Source: Bos javanicus
Lineage: Eukaryota > Chordata > Mammalia > Artiodactyla > Bovidae
Direction: 5' to 3'
Assembly (NCBI RefSeq): GCF_032452875.1
Contig: NC_083885.1
Location: 32,033,925 to 32,097,924, forward strand
Length of the DNA stretch: 64,000 nucleotides
Shown: positions 31,991 through 43,970 of the stretch, piece after piece
Position numbering within the stretch: position 1 is the first letter of the stretch
Layout of the letters: each line of letters starts with the position of its first letter
Notes under the pieces: generated by a model
What the model was told of the DNA's origin: nothing
The model's database searches: none
What the model saw: only the letters and a program-made list of their open reading frames with translations
Program-made: the position numbers and the translations under genes

Positions 31991-32769
31991 TCTCCCTTCT
32001 AAGGTTACAGGAATTAAGGAACTGTCAGCAGGTCTTTCTTCCTGTCCTCTCTTGCTTATCTCCATTCTACACTGCATTTTTTGATCTGGGATGCAAGGGC
32101 ATTTATTCCAAGATACCCTTCTGTTAGTAAAGGGAGATGCATGCTGTGAATTGGGGTCATAGTTATTACTGTTGGAAGGATACAGGGGGGCATGGTACTA
32201 AAATTTGAAATTAAAAGGAAAATAAATTGCCCACACAAATACCTCCTTTCAATCATTCAGCAAACTATCCCCATGTCTCTGAGTCTGTCTTTATCAGTGG
32301 CACACACTGCTATAGTCTCACGTAAATGGTCTTTCACTGAGACAGGTAATTTTGAATCTGCAGAAAGAGACGCCCTAAAGAACTTTAGATTTTTTTAGTA
32401 TATCTCTAATTCTGTTGCAGTTTTTCTGAGAATCTCAAAGATACATATAAGGTGATGCTGAGTATCAATCCCAGATATTTGCAAAAAATTCCTGCATAAA
32501 CTGTTTTAAATCAACTACATTTCAAAGCAAATGACTCAAGTCTTTACCATGTGTTTTTGCTTACTCTGTTTTCCTATTTTATAACATCTTCATTCTTCTA
32601 TCCCATATTAGAGTTAGGACTTATACAACACTGAATATCAAAGAAAATTCAATAACCATCTAAGTCCAAGCTCTTTCTATCACAAATGAATTAAATGAAG
32701 CCCTAAAATTAGAACTGACTCTTTTAAGTCAGAGAATCTGTTAATGCCACTGCCGATGGAGCTGGATGT

Positions 32770-32814
32770 CTTAACCTTGACACTATTGACATATGGGCTG
32801 TCTTATTCTTTGCT
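32770..32814 (-). mobile_element. MER20-like hAT relic, left piece
   Basis: ttaaccttgacactattgacatatgggctg and ttattctttg match the antisense MER20 3' part. The element is split by the SINE at 32815 and continues at 33022. Confidence 0.65.
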
Positions 32815-33021
32815 GGCTTCCCAGGTGCTGCAGCAGTAAAGAATCTGCCTGCCAGTGAAAGAGACACGGGAGACACACATTCAATCCCTGGGTTGGGAAG
32901 ATGCACTGGAGAAGGATAGCTTCAGTATTCTCACCTGGAAAATTTCATGGACAGAGGAAGCTTCCAAGCTCCAGTCCATGGGGTTGCAAAGAGTTGGACA
33001 TGACTGAGCACACACACACAC
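32815..33021 (+). mobile_element. Bov-tA SINE
   Basis: Sense SINE: ggcttcccaggtgctgcagcagtaaagaatctgcc, box B-like cattcaatccc, body tgggttgggaagatgcactggagaagg, 3' end tgactgagcacacacacacac. It interrupts a MER20-like relic. Confidence 0.9.
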
Positions 33022-33195
33022 ATTCTTCCATGAAGGGGGTTGGTTATCCTATATGTTGTATGATGTTTGGTAGCAGCTCTGGTACCTACTCACTAGATGC
33101 CACTAGTATCTGCCTCATGATAAGTAACAGTGTTTCTTAATGTTACCAAATATTCCCTATTGAGCAAAATCACCCTTAGTTGAGAATCACTGCTC
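33022..33195 (-). mobile_element. MER20-like hAT relic, right piece
   Basis: ctactcactagatgccactagtatctgcc, aatgttaccaaatattccc, gcaaaatcacccttagttgagaatcactg match antisense MER20, ending at its terminal inverted repeat. Confidence 0.7.
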
Positions 33196-34043
33196 TAGAG
33201 GGTTTAATATATGGATTTCTCTTTTTCTTCACTTTGTTCCCCTCCCGGTATTACAACCTGTAACTAATATGCTCCCAACAAAGACAAGTCAAAACATACT
33301 CTCTTTTTCACAGAAGCCAGATCTTGGTAGATTAAAAATGGCTGAAATTCGTGTGCATAGGCACAAAATAGCATAAGGTACTCTGAATCTTTGAATGATA
33401 CTGACTAAATGGTAAGATTATGTCAGTAAGAGCCCAAAGCTTTCTTTCCTTCTGCTTCCCTCTAGAACTTTCTGGTTGTGGCCTTATTATAACAGCTTAC
33501 TGAATAATCAGCGAAGCCTGATACTTCAAGGCCTGTTTTTCAGAGGCTGAGAATGTCAATCCTTCTTCTCATCACACTGACTGTAAAGAGACAGTGTTTT
33601 AAGCACAAAGATGTTCTGCTTGTTGATTTCAGATACATTCTTCTCAATCTAACCTGTTCCCAAATGAGGATTTGATGTTTAAGTGAGCTTGTAATTTCTC
33701 TGTTGTAGAGACATATGTGTCATTCATTTTAAAGTTTTTAAATCACAAAAGAAGGTGGTTTCTGAAAAGATACTTCTGTATACTAGCGACTCCTGCTAGC
33801 ATTCATTCAATAACTTACTCTGTACCAAATGCCCTCTTATGTGTTTAAGTGGTTGGAAGATATAACAAAGCAATAATAAAGGAAAAATTCCCAGATTCAA
33901 AAGACTCATTCTATCATTAGAATCTAATGATCAGATAGATGTAACTTCCAAGTGATGAATCTCATACATAATATGGGACTAAAGTATGACAATATGGGGT
34001 GATATGTAATATGGAATAATATGTAATATGTAATACACAATAT
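33196..34043. other. Mostly unique sequence
   Basis: No gene. 33800-33870 (cattcattcaataacttactctgtaccaaatgcc) looks like old MIR/L2-type sequence. 33992-34043 is an AT-rich tract of atatgtaat-type units. Confidence 0.4.
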
Positions 34044-34241
34044 GGGTTTCCCTTGTGGCTCAGCTGGTAAAGAATCCACCTGCAATTAGGGAGACCTGAG
34101 TTCAATCCCTGGCTTGGGGATATCCCCTGGAGAAGGGAAAGGCTACCCACTCTAGTATTCTGGCCTGGAGAATTCCATGGAATGTATAGTTCATGGGATC
34201 GCAGAGTCAGACACAACTGAGCGACTTTCACTTTCACTTTC
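34044..34241 (+). mobile_element. Bov-tA SINE with extra 5' sequence inside its target duplication
   Basis: Sense SINE from gggtttcccttgtggctcag to the tail tttcactttcactttc. The 12-bp repeat aaagtatgacaa is at 34242-34253 but its left partner is at 33981-33992, leaving about 51 bp of AT-rich non-SINE sequence between left repeat and SINE. Confidence 0.9.
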
Positions 34242-34439
34242 AAAGTATGACAAGAAGAACGACTGGCACACAAAGAAGCAGGCTGCAGTCTGAGCTGAAT
34301 GTACATTATGTGCAAAGGCAAAAAAGTAGACTTTACTCTTCTTGAATGAAATAGACAGAAGATACTTACAAAATAAATATAATCAACAAAATAATAAAGT
34401 TATAAACTTTTAAATAGAGGATTTTTAGGGGAAAGATTG

Positions 34440-34960
34440 AGAAAAATATACTGGTTCCAGACAGTTAAGGGTTTTCTATGTCAATGAGATATTGCACTTA
34501 GTCTTGTGACCATGAGAAATCACTAGAAGTTTACACAGGGATGTGACATGAAGATGTGGGATTTATAAAAATTCATTCTGAGGCTGTAAAAAGGAATATC
34601 AGACAAAAACCTGAAGTAGAGAGAAAGCAGCAGGTACGAAGAGAAGACTAGGAGAAAAGGGACAAGAGGCTAGGGAGATGGAATATATATACAGGAAAAA
34701 AATGTAAGGATAAACTGATGAACTTTGGTTACTAATCAGACATAGGATGAAGTGGAAAGGGAGAGCAAAGAGTATAGGGCATGGTGAAGGACTGAAAGAG
34801 AAGCAAAGACTTTCATTTTGGTCACAGTCACATTGAGGTGTGAGACATGTACTTTGAGGTGTTCAATGGACAAATTGTACCTAAAATCTGGATCTCAAAG
34901 AAGACATCTAAGCTGGAGATATAGGTATCAGCGGTCGACAGACAAGAAAAAAGATAGACA
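34440..34960 (+). mobile_element. Unassigned ancient mammalian repeat
   Basis: Reads like a widespread old mammalian repeat whose family name I cannot place: cagacagttaagggttttctatg, gggatgtgacatgaagatgtgggatttataaaaattcattctg, then gttcaatggacaaattg, ctaagctggagatataggtatcagc. Function none. Confidence 0.4.
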
Positions 34961-35214
34961 GAAGGAACAGAACAGGAAGGGTGGAGAGTCACAGATTAAC
35001 ACCAGAAAACTCAGTAACTTCCCATATAAAGGAGGTTTTCTTTCTCCTTAAAGATGTGAAATTCCTATTCCTGCCTGGAAAGTCCTCTTTTCCCTTGTTA
35101 AAAAATTATTTTCCTGAGCTTAAAGTTTTAAATGTTCTCCCATGTATAAGTAGGTCCTTTTTGTTATTGTCACTATCACAATGAGATCACGTAATGAATT
35201 ATTTCTTTATCTGA

Positions 35215-35360
35215 TCATTGTCTATCTCTTCCAGCAGAATGCAAGCTCCTTGAGATCATGGATCATGGCTGTTAATCAATGAATACCTATCCTTTGTTTT
35301 CCATTGTGACTAAGTAGAGTAGTAACTCAAATATTTGGTGAATGAATAAGTGAATATTAA
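35215..35360 (+). mobile_element. L2 3'-end fragment
   Basis: gaatgcaagctccttgagatcatgg, actcaaatatttggtgaatgaataagtgaa match the L2 3' end. Confidence 0.6.
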
Positions 35361-38300
35361 GTACATGGGTCATTAAAAAGGCTTAATCCAGTTTGGAATT
35401 CGGTGTAAGAAGGATTGGTATTTACAATTTGATAACAAGAGCTGCTCTGAGATTGAGGCAGCCAAATTTGATTTCTGAATCCCAAAGTTGATGTGCTTTG
35501 ATCTCCTCTCTTCTTAGGAACTCTTGCGTTTTATTCCAGGAACCCATAAACATAAGGCTATACATGTGGAAAAGACATTCATTTTACTTTTATGATGATG
35601 TCTTATAAATCCCTCTCTCAGATGAGGAAAGGATTCCAAGCACCAAACATTATCTATGACTAGGAAATATGTGTTGTTGGAAGAGGAGTTATTTATTTCA
35701 GTGAAATTATGCAGCTGTAATCAAGTGATGCAAAACTCAATTTCTAAATGACACCATATGTGAGAAAGATTCAGGCATTTTAGAATAAAATACAACCTCC
35801 ATTTTTCTAAAGACATTGGAGGTGTTAGATGGTCCAAAGGAAAAAAAAAAAAAAATCTTTCTGTTCTAGGGCACAGTCAGGTGAATCTATTCACTAGATG
35901 CTTGTCCAAGAATTCCTAAGCTACAAAACTTCATGATATGGATCCCACAGATCTTGTGAAACCATGCCTTTTATGGCAAGGGAAATCCTGATGCATACCA
36001 TTCAGTCCACTCCTCCCTGACTTCATTACATCAACTACTTATTATAATGCCTCAATCAATTACTTGATCAAACTCTTTGTCCTAGCAATGACACGTTTAT
36101 TTAGGTACCTAAAAACCGCTATAGAGGACTGATAAATGCAATCTTCTCCCCGACTAATGATTAATTAAGTATGAGTTAGTGTGTAATCTGTCCAATTTGT
36201 AATGACATTTTAAGCTTTAAGTATAGTCTATAATATACTTTTGGATACTTATTAAATACCCAAAAGTTACAAGATTCAATTAGCAACATTTAGAGAATGG
36301 AGATTGCTTTCTAGAATCCAATAAATTGCCTCACATCTTGGATTACTGTTTGCTTTCTCTTATTTACCTAGGACATCAGGGACACAGACGGTTCAGCCAA
36401 GCTCTTCTTAGCCATTGTTCAGATAAGCTTTCACAGACCTCCACAATCTAACCTACAGCATAATCCTCAAAACTATATACTAGTGACGAACATGTTCTCA
36501 AGTCCTATTTTGCTCTATACCTGGGCTGAATGATTAGGATAAAAGATAAAGCAGATGTAATTCTGTATACCAGGGCTAGACAGATTCAAGGAAGGCCTTG
36601 TCAAAGCCACCATCTCTTCTTTATAATTTCCTCTTGAAATGGAGTGAATTGATACCCATTTCATATATAAGAAAAGAATGGCAAAGAGAAGTTAAAAGAC
36701 ACTAAAAACAAGATTACACAGCCAAGCTTCCAATGTAGACTTATTGATCCTAAATAACACCTTTCTTCTAATTCTATAGAGTACCATCCACTCCTAGGTT
36801 TATATGGAAGACAACAGCGGGAGTTGAAGTTTCCTTAGCTAGAAAACAATAAAGTAAAAAAGATATATTTTTGATCACTCCAAGTTCAGAAAAGCTCTAA
36901 CTCCAAGTTCACCAGAAAAGGTTTAAAAAATAAAGTTTATAGGGAATGTTTTTTTTTTAATTTATTCATATTTTAATTAGTCTATTAGCATGTGGAGGTA
37001 ATGCACTTTAATGGGACCTTGGCAGGAAAAGCACATTTTAAACAATAAAAAACCAGGGAAAACATTGAACATAGCTATTATTTTTGGCAGGAGTCTTTTC
37101 TTACATACTATTTTTTCTTTTTGTTTCTTCTCTCTGGTAACAAAAGGAGAAAAAAGTTTAAATGGAATAAGACTGCATAGAGTTGGGGATTAACATATTT
37201 AATTTACATAATGTCAGTGTGTTAAAGATTATAGAGGTGCAGTAGTATAAAATATTCTTAGTTAAAAAGCAGCTCAAAATAGGAACCACTTTTATTGTGC
37301 ACATTTTACCAAGTTCATTGTGCGGCTAAGTTAAAAAAGAACATCATTTTCTCAGCAAAGGCAGCACAGGATATGCAGAGAGGTATAATTATTTAGGAAG
37401 AAGAGTAGGTCTTCATTTGATTAACTCCCCAGTTGATGTAATGAAGATATCACCAATGATATAATTTGACTCTCCTGGCCCATCAAAATGGCAAAGTCCA
37501 CATAAATACATAATATCAGACTTAAAATTTCAACAATACAAAGTCAATGATGAGGGAAAGTCTGGGTTTTTCTTTTGTTTTTTTTTTAGTAGAATCATTA
37601 AAATCTTCCTCTCTGAAGGCACAGCAGGCTGCATGGTAGCTCTCGCTTGGATACCACTAATGCTCACTGGCAGCTTTCACTCAGAAAGAGCTTTTGCACA
37701 AAGACCATAGAGTATTTTTCTCTACGCAGCTGTGTTTAGCCAATGCCTATATTGGAACAGCATTCCAGGAGTCTTAAGTGCAGAGAGTCATAAACTAACT
37801 GCTGTCTTTCCAAAACTCAGCTGTCCTCTAGTCAGAAGACTTTGGCTTCCTTTTTATCTCAAGGCCCTGTTGGTGATTCAGGGAGGGGAAAAAATGAGAA
37901 TCAATGACCCAGAGTTAAGTTTAGTCAGTATAAAGAAAACATCATGGGGTCCACAGTGACCATCGGGGTTCAAATACTGCTTGAGTGAGGAAAATACTTC
38001 ATCCCTTTGCATCTTATTTTCTTTTAGGCATAGGGAACTCCACTGTTGTGACCCTTGTGGGTATATTACATTTATTTATACTCTTCATCTTAGAGAATTT
38101 GGAATGACAATCACACACACAAATCTGAGAGAACTGAAATGTTCAACTCTGCATTGTTTTTGTTCCTCTTGGGGCTCAAGCCTACATATGTCCAGTGACC
38201 CTTCAAGTTATCTTACCTGGGCAGACCCACTCCAACTGATTAATATTGCTGCCCTGGTCCAGACCCATTTGGGACTGAGTGATTCCACATCAAATTCTGG

Positions 38301-38485
38301 AATATAGAAGTATCAAGTTCATCTAACTAATTAATCTAATGTCAATCCTCTGATCTTACCCATTGTTAATGATAGCCAAAAAAGATATTTTGGTCTCTAT
38401 ATGTATTTCCTGCTCTATTTTCAAGTTGTTCAGAATCTATGTTTGAAAATGAGCATTTACTCTCTCTTTTTCATATATGTACATA
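35361..38485. other. About 3.1 kb of unique sequence
   Basis: No gene supported. A homopurine/poly(A) run lies near 35839-35855. 36050-36360 and 37600-37980 are non-repetitive blocks that could be conserved. Short frames here lack any domain. Confidence 0.4.
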
Positions 38486-38625
38486 TCCTGGAGAAGGAAA
38501 TGGCAACTCACTCCAGTATTCTTGCCTGGAAAATCCTATGGATAGAGGAGCCTGGCGGGCTACAGTCCATGGTGTTGCAAAAAGTCGGACACGATTGAGT
38601 AACTAATACTTTTACTTCACTTTCT
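38486..38625 (+). mobile_element. Bov-A/Bov-tA SINE body, 5'-truncated
   Basis: cctggagaaggaaatggcaac, cactccagtattcttgcctgg, agaggagcctggcgggctac, gtcggacacgattgagtaac and a tail. The tRNA-like head is absent. Confidence 0.9.
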
Positions 38626-38627
38626 AT

Positions 38628-39047
38628 CGCCTTGGTAGACTGACCTAAGAAAACATTGGTGCAATTTATGTCAAAGAATGTTTTGCCTATGTTCCCTTCT
38701 AGGAGATTTACAGTGTCATGTCTTACATTAAAGTCTGTAAGCCATTTTGAATTTATTATTGTGTATGGTGTGAGGGTGTGTTCTAACTTCTGATTTACAG
38801 GAGGCTGTCCAGCTTTCCCAATGCCACTTGCTGAAGAGACTTTCATCTATTGTATAAGCTTGCCTTCTTTGTTGAAGATTAATTAACCATAGGTGTGTGG
38901 ATTTATTTCTAGGCTCTCTATTCTGTTCCATTGAACTGCATGTCTGCTTTTGTGCCAATACCATGTTCTTTTCATTATTGTACCTTTGTAGTACTGTCTG
39001 AAGTCAGAGAGGGCTATCCCTCCTGCTTTGTTCTTTTTTCTCAAGAT
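38628..39047 (-). mobile_element. Older L1 ORF2 fragment
   Basis: Antisense L1: caaagaatgttttgcctatg, ttacattaaagtctgtaagcc, gtgtgtggatttatttctagg, gtagtactgtctgaagtcag. Minus-strand translation keeps short L1 ORF2 pieces (LEGNIGKTFFDINCT; NSKWLTDFNVRHDT) broken by frameshifts. Confidence 0.85.
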
Positions 39048-39374
39048 CACACAGCTCACCTTACAGAGTATTTACAAAGGCCAACATAAACCTTACGTGG
39101 TAGCAACACTCCTAGAAAAATCATATTCTTGGTCAGAAAAGTCCTCGTGCCTAGCCTGTCATTTCTAGATAGGAATGTCCAGAATGATTATTTTTATAGA
39201 TGATTCTAGTAATGACTTATCCATCCTTAAAATCACTGAATGTCTTAACTAAATAAAAGTAACAAAATTTAATGTCCCTCACACAATATAGAAAACGTTT
39301 AACGACTCAGTCATGCCTTTCATCCGCCCCCCACCCCCACATCGTTAGTTCCTCCCAACTTCTGTGGGCCTCCA

Positions 39375-39690
39375 GGCCTGAGTTCATGATCAATCTTCTA
39401 TCTGGAATGATTTTACGCTTCCTTCTCCACTGGGTAATTTCACCTGACATCTTTCAAGGCCAAACTAATATACCTCCCTCTCTGAGAAAGTGTATTAATT
39501 GTTCTTATCTCTGTGTTCTCAGAACTCTTTATTCATATCTTTAAAAAGCATTCATTCCTTTGTAACATCGTTAATTATGCATGTTTTGTTCCTTACTTCA
39601 TGACAAAGCTATGATCCCTAGAGGCTAGGGACCATAAATATATCAGTTCTCTCATTAGAGAACATAAAATATACTAGGTATTAAGTAAAA
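39375..39690 (+). mobile_element. L2-like fragments
   Basis: cttctccactgggtaatttcacctgac, caaggccaaactaatatacctccct and later ccctagaggctagggaccataaat resemble diverged L2 3' sequence. Confidence 0.45.
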
Positions 39691-40164
39691 ATATAAGGAA
39701 TCTAATCTATAACACTTAAAAAAGTGTAATTTGGATTTTGCAGTGTGAAGGGATCTTTTCTTTAATCTCAATTATTTAAAAAGAAAAAAAAAAAACCCAC
39801 TCCTTTAAAATACGGATCATCAAACCCTTTGTTTTGCCTTGGTTTCCTTGTGTCCCTTTGCATTTATGATGTTGTTAATTAGTTTCTTCTCCCTCCAGGT
39901 TTATAACTAGCTATTGGGTAGTTATGTTTATAAACCAAATAACGCTGATTTTATGTCATCAAATTATGTACAACCAATGGTTGAAAGTCCTTCATGGTAT
40001 TTACATTAGCTTTGTGAAATTGGGGAAGAATTTTTAGGAGAATTCCAATCAAGAAAAAAAGCTACTTTCCCACAAACATTGTCTGGCAAAAGTAATTAAT
40101 TTTATAGAGAATATGCATTCATCCACACAAACTATTTTAACTTTAACAGCAAATTAATAGCTAA

Positions 40165-40355
40165 CAATTATTTAGCAATGATTATGTGTCAGATACTTTT
40201 TAAAGCAGTTCACAAATATTAAATCATTCAGCACAGTTACGTGTCTTTATTTTCCCCAGTTTACAGCTGAGAAAAAAATGAGGCTGTAAAAGGATGAAGT
40301 ATCTCAGCTCTATCTGAACACAGTCAACTCTAAGTCCCACACTTCTAACTTAATG
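40165..40355 (-). mobile_element. MIR relic
   Basis: Antisense MIR: attatgtgtcagatactttttaaagc, aaatattaaatcattcagcac, ttacagctgagaaaaaaatgaggc. Confidence 0.6.
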
Positions 40356-41094
40356 AATGTCACTATTGCAGAAAAGAAGAAATGTCACATGATTTCAAAG
40401 TAGTTTGTGCAATTTACTTGCATTTCTTAAATACCATGAAAGGGCACAATGTCTAAAGTCATACTTTTTTTTATCTTAGTTTCTCTTCCATTGTTCTCAC
40501 ACATCGTGGCTCCTCCAGGATCTTTCTCTCTATCCACCCTGCATTTGCCTACCGTGTAGACACTTCCCAAATGCTGGCCAACGTGCCTCGTGTTTCCTAC
40601 TGCATCTGCTCCCTCTCTACCCCACAAATCCCATGAGTAGAGTCCAAAGAGATAGCCAGGAGGGACAGAATCCTCCTCATATCACATACTCATTTCTTAA
40701 GAAAGTTTGATTCAACTAGCTAAGCTAAAGCATATTCTCCTCATCTGTATTCCATGACCTCCTTTAAACCACTAGTCTCTGGATTTACTTTATCGAGTTA
40801 TCAGTTAAGTGAGTGCTATTTGTGTTTCCCACACTTCCTTAAATTTAAGCACCTTGAGACCAAGAACATCATCTTGATTACTAATCAGTCTTAAAAGGAA
40901 ACAAAACAAAACCAACCACACAAAGAAAACTTATCTGACTGATTAGAGTATAGAGAGAGAAGTCTGAGGACTTTATAATTGAGATGAGTGGGAGCAAAGA
41001 GCTCAATGACATTTATATTGTATGATTTTTGAGCAAATACAACACTAACTTTTGTATATTACTGTATATTAGTATATTTAATACTACATGAGCA

Positions 41095-41314
41095 TGCATG
41101 CTAAGTCACTTCAGTCATGTCCATCTCTGTATGACCCCATGGACTGTAGCCCCACCAGGCTCCTCTGTCCATGGGATTCTCCAGGCTAGAATACTGGAGT
41201 GGGTTGCTATTCCCTCCTCCAGGGGATCTTCCGACCCAGGAATCGAACCTGCATCTCTTATGTCTCCTACATTGGCAGGTGGGTTCTTTACCACCAGCAG
41301 CACCTGGGAAGCCC
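41095..41314 (-). mobile_element. Bov-tA SINE (full length)
   Basis: Antisense SINE from gcatgctaagtcacttcag to the head tttaccaccagcagcacctgggaagccc. The box B complement (ggaatcgaacc) is intact. Its head end abuts a compound microsatellite at 41316. Confidence 0.92.
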
Positions 41315-41315
41315 T

Positions 41316-41357
<42 letters not shown>

Positions 41358-41371
41358 ACACACACACACAC
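41316..41371. repeat. Compound (ACT)n(AC)n microsatellite
   Basis: About 13 ACT units followed by about 8 AC units. It produces low-complexity open frames (poly-Ser, poly-Val, poly-Leu or poly-Tyr) in several frames, none of which is a gene. Confidence 0.95.
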
Positions 41372-41689
41372 ATACACCCCCAATATGCATGTCTAGAAGT
41401 ATGTATACTGTTCATTAACTCACAAACCATCAGACAACAAAACATATGCCTTTATACAGTAAACGTGTTGAAAACAAATATGTCATGTGCCAATTAAACA
41501 CCAAACAAGATATCATTAAAGAGTTTCTATCAAATTTTGGCCCCTTCATTATGTTCTAAGTAAAGCACATCACTAATTCTTGTCAAAGAAGCAGACAACA
41601 TCTGATTCTAAAAATATTAAAATATGTATATTTCATTATGTGTTGGGTATCAAGTTTCAATCTTATGCACATTTTTCATTGTGTATTTT

Positions 41690-41830
41690 GATCCATCACA
41701 CCATTATGAGAAAGAGACTTTTATTGCCCAATAGAACTTGGGGAAACTGAGGCTCAGAGAGGTTAACAGAATTACTCCAGGTCAAGGAACCAGGATTCCA
41801 ATGGAAGTTTGACTGATTCTGAAGTCTATT
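41690..41830 (-). mobile_element. MIR relic
   Basis: Antisense MIR: cttggggaaactgaggctcagagaggttaac, ctccaggtcaaggaacc, gactgattctgaagtc. Confidence 0.65.
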
Positions 41831-41836
41831 GTCTTG

Positions 41837-42062
41837 TGACGTCCCTGGTGACCCAGTGTCTAGGACTACATGCTCCCAATGTAGGGGCCCAGGTTCAATC
41901 TCTGTACAGGAAACTAGATCCCACATATGCATCAACCAAGAATTCACATGGTGCGACTAAGGGTTCTGCATGTCGCAACAAAGATAGAAGATCCTGAGTG
42001 CTACAAATAAGATATAGTGTAGCCAAATAAATATATATTTTTTAAAATGAAAATAAAACAAC
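41837..42062 (+). mobile_element. CHR-2-type SINE
   Basis: tRNA-derived artiodactyl SINE: cgtccctggtgacccagtgtctagga, tgctcccaatgtaggggccc, box B-like ggttcaatctc, ggaaactagatcccacat, gtgcgactaagggttc, tagccaaataaata. Confidence 0.8.
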
Positions 42063-42784
42063 ATCTGTAAATAAATAAAGTCTATTTTCTTAACCACAAT
42101 GCTATAACTTATTGCATGTCATAAAAAGGACAACCCAAAATTGACCAAATCTAGTAACTAACAATCTACTTCCATCCAACCCTCTAAACTATCCCTGCAC
42201 AGAACAGACTTGAAAGAACATGTTTAATTGTTGTGATCTGCGAGATGCATGCTGTAGAGGTTTTTTTTTTTTTTTCCCTAAATTTGCCACTGCACATACT
42301 GAATGCTTTCCCCATATTCAATCTTCTATGTCAAGAGTCATTTTCATATCGTCTAACAGTACATCAGGGCCATTTTGTTTACAATTACTTGTGTCTGTCA
42401 GAAATAATGGCTGCTCCTATTCTACAATATAATCCTCGGGTTGGAGTGCTTACTTTATTTGGCAACTATATTCCCAGGTGCAAGGTGATGGATTCTAAAA
42501 GAAATTTAACACGAGAACAATACACCCCCGGCTCAAGACAGCATTGTGTTTCTTCCTGCAAACTTGTAAAGCTTTAAATGGGAGTCTTCCACTAGCACTT
42601 TGCTGTCATCTCAATTGGCTTGTAATACAGAAATCTGTGTGAAAAGTTGGAAAGGTAACAATTAGAGAAGAAATATTGCCCTTTTAACCACCTATTTTGT
42701 GCACAAGATTTTCCTCTGTTTCTATTACTTATTTAGGACAACTGCTTCCAGAATAACAGTAAACAAAAAATAATACAAGTAACA

Positions 42785-43011
42785 GTCTTGTGCTCCTGCT
42801 CATCGCCAAGTCATTTCTGACTCTTTGTGATCCCATGGAATGTAGTCCTCCAGGCTCCTCTGTCTGGGGGATTTTACAGGAAAGAATACTGGAGTGGGAT
42901 ACCATTTCCTTCTCCAGACGATCTTCCCAACTCAGGGATCGAACCTGAGTCTCCTGTGTGTCTCCTGCATTGGCAAGTGGATTCTTTACCACTGAGCCAA
43001 CTGGGAAGCCC
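42785..43011 (-). mobile_element. Bov-tA SINE (full length)
   Basis: Antisense SINE with body and head (gggatcgaacctgagtctcc, tttaccactgagccaactgggaagccc). The perfect 10-bp target duplication acaagtaaca is at 42775-42784 and 43012-43021. Confidence 0.93.
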
Positions 43012-43551
43012 ACAAGTAACATTAGATACTATTTATTGTGTGAAAGCTCTTTAAGGGATCAGACAATATTTGTATTTTACTTGCTGTATTCCAAACAGGT
43101 TGCATATTGTAGTGTCCATTGCTGCTTGTAAATACTGTCAAATAATTGCTAGATAATTTCTGTTTTGTCATCTATCTAGCTTGCAGGAAGTATGTAACTT
43201 TACCCTTTCACTGATTATAACATACTGCCTCAGGGAGATATGTCTAAATTCACATAGTAATTTGATAATGAAAAAAATATTTATTTTCCATCCTTTTCTG
43301 GATTGACACTCATACTTCAGGCTTTCCTTTTCAAAGGCATTTTCCCATGTTCTTTATCAATTGTTGAATGGTCCGAACATGGAAAAACAGAGTAAAGTTC
43401 CGATAAACCTTGGAATCACAAAACCTGAGTGGGAATCCCAGTTTTATACGTTTGATGTGTGAATTCTTTCTAGTTTTCTCATCTTGAAATAAGTTAGTGA
43501 AGACATTACACAATGTTATCATGAGAAGTAAATGAATTAAGCAATATTAAA

Positions 43552-43643
43552 GCTCCAGTGGATCTTCCCAACTTGGGAATCAAACTAGGGTCTCCTGCAT
43601 TGCAGGCAGATTCTTCACCAACTGAGCTATCAGGGAAGCCCTC
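43552..43643 (-). mobile_element. Bov-tA SINE head only (3'-truncated)
   Basis: Antisense tRNA-like head (ggatcttcccaacttgggaatc, ctcctgcattgcaggcagattcttcacc, gagctatcagggaagccc). The BovB-derived body is missing from its 3' side, the opposite of usual LINE-style truncation. Confidence 0.8.
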
Positions 43644-43691
43644 TGACACTCACTGGACTCTTAATCTATTTATATATTATCCCTATTGGGA

Positions 43692-43756
43692 GATATATAT
43701 ATACACACACACACACACAAATGTACACATGTATATTGAAATATATATATATATAT
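43692..43756. repeat. (TA)n(CA)n...(TA)n microsatellite
   Basis: atatatatatacacacacac tract, a short spacer (aaatgtacacatgtatattgaa) and an (AT)n run immediately left of the next SINE. Confidence 0.9.
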
Positions 43757-43758
43757 AG

Positions 43759-43970
43759 GCTCATGATCATGCTCAGTTGTGTTCAACTCTGTGATCCAAT
43801 GGACTGTAACTGCCAGCCTCTGTCCATGGGATTTCCCAGGCAAGAATACTGGAGTGGGTTGCCATTTCCTTCTCCAAGGGATCTTCCTGACCCGGGGGAT
43901 TGAATCCACATCTCTGGGGTCTCCTGCACTGGCAGCCAGATTCTTTATCATTGCATCCCCTGGGAAGCCC
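43759..43970 (-). mobile_element. Bov-tA SINE inside a microsatellite
   Basis: Antisense SINE (gctcagttgtgttcaactc, tccatgggatttcccaggc, gaatactggagtgggttgcc, ctcctgcactggcagccag). AT/GT repeat flanks both sides, so it probably inserted into a pre-existing TA/TG tract. Confidence 0.92.

Noticed and set aside
41101..41497. Frames with runs of Ser, Val, Leu or Tyr
   Set aside because: Products of translating the (ACT)n(AC)n microsatellite and the adjacent SINE in different frames.
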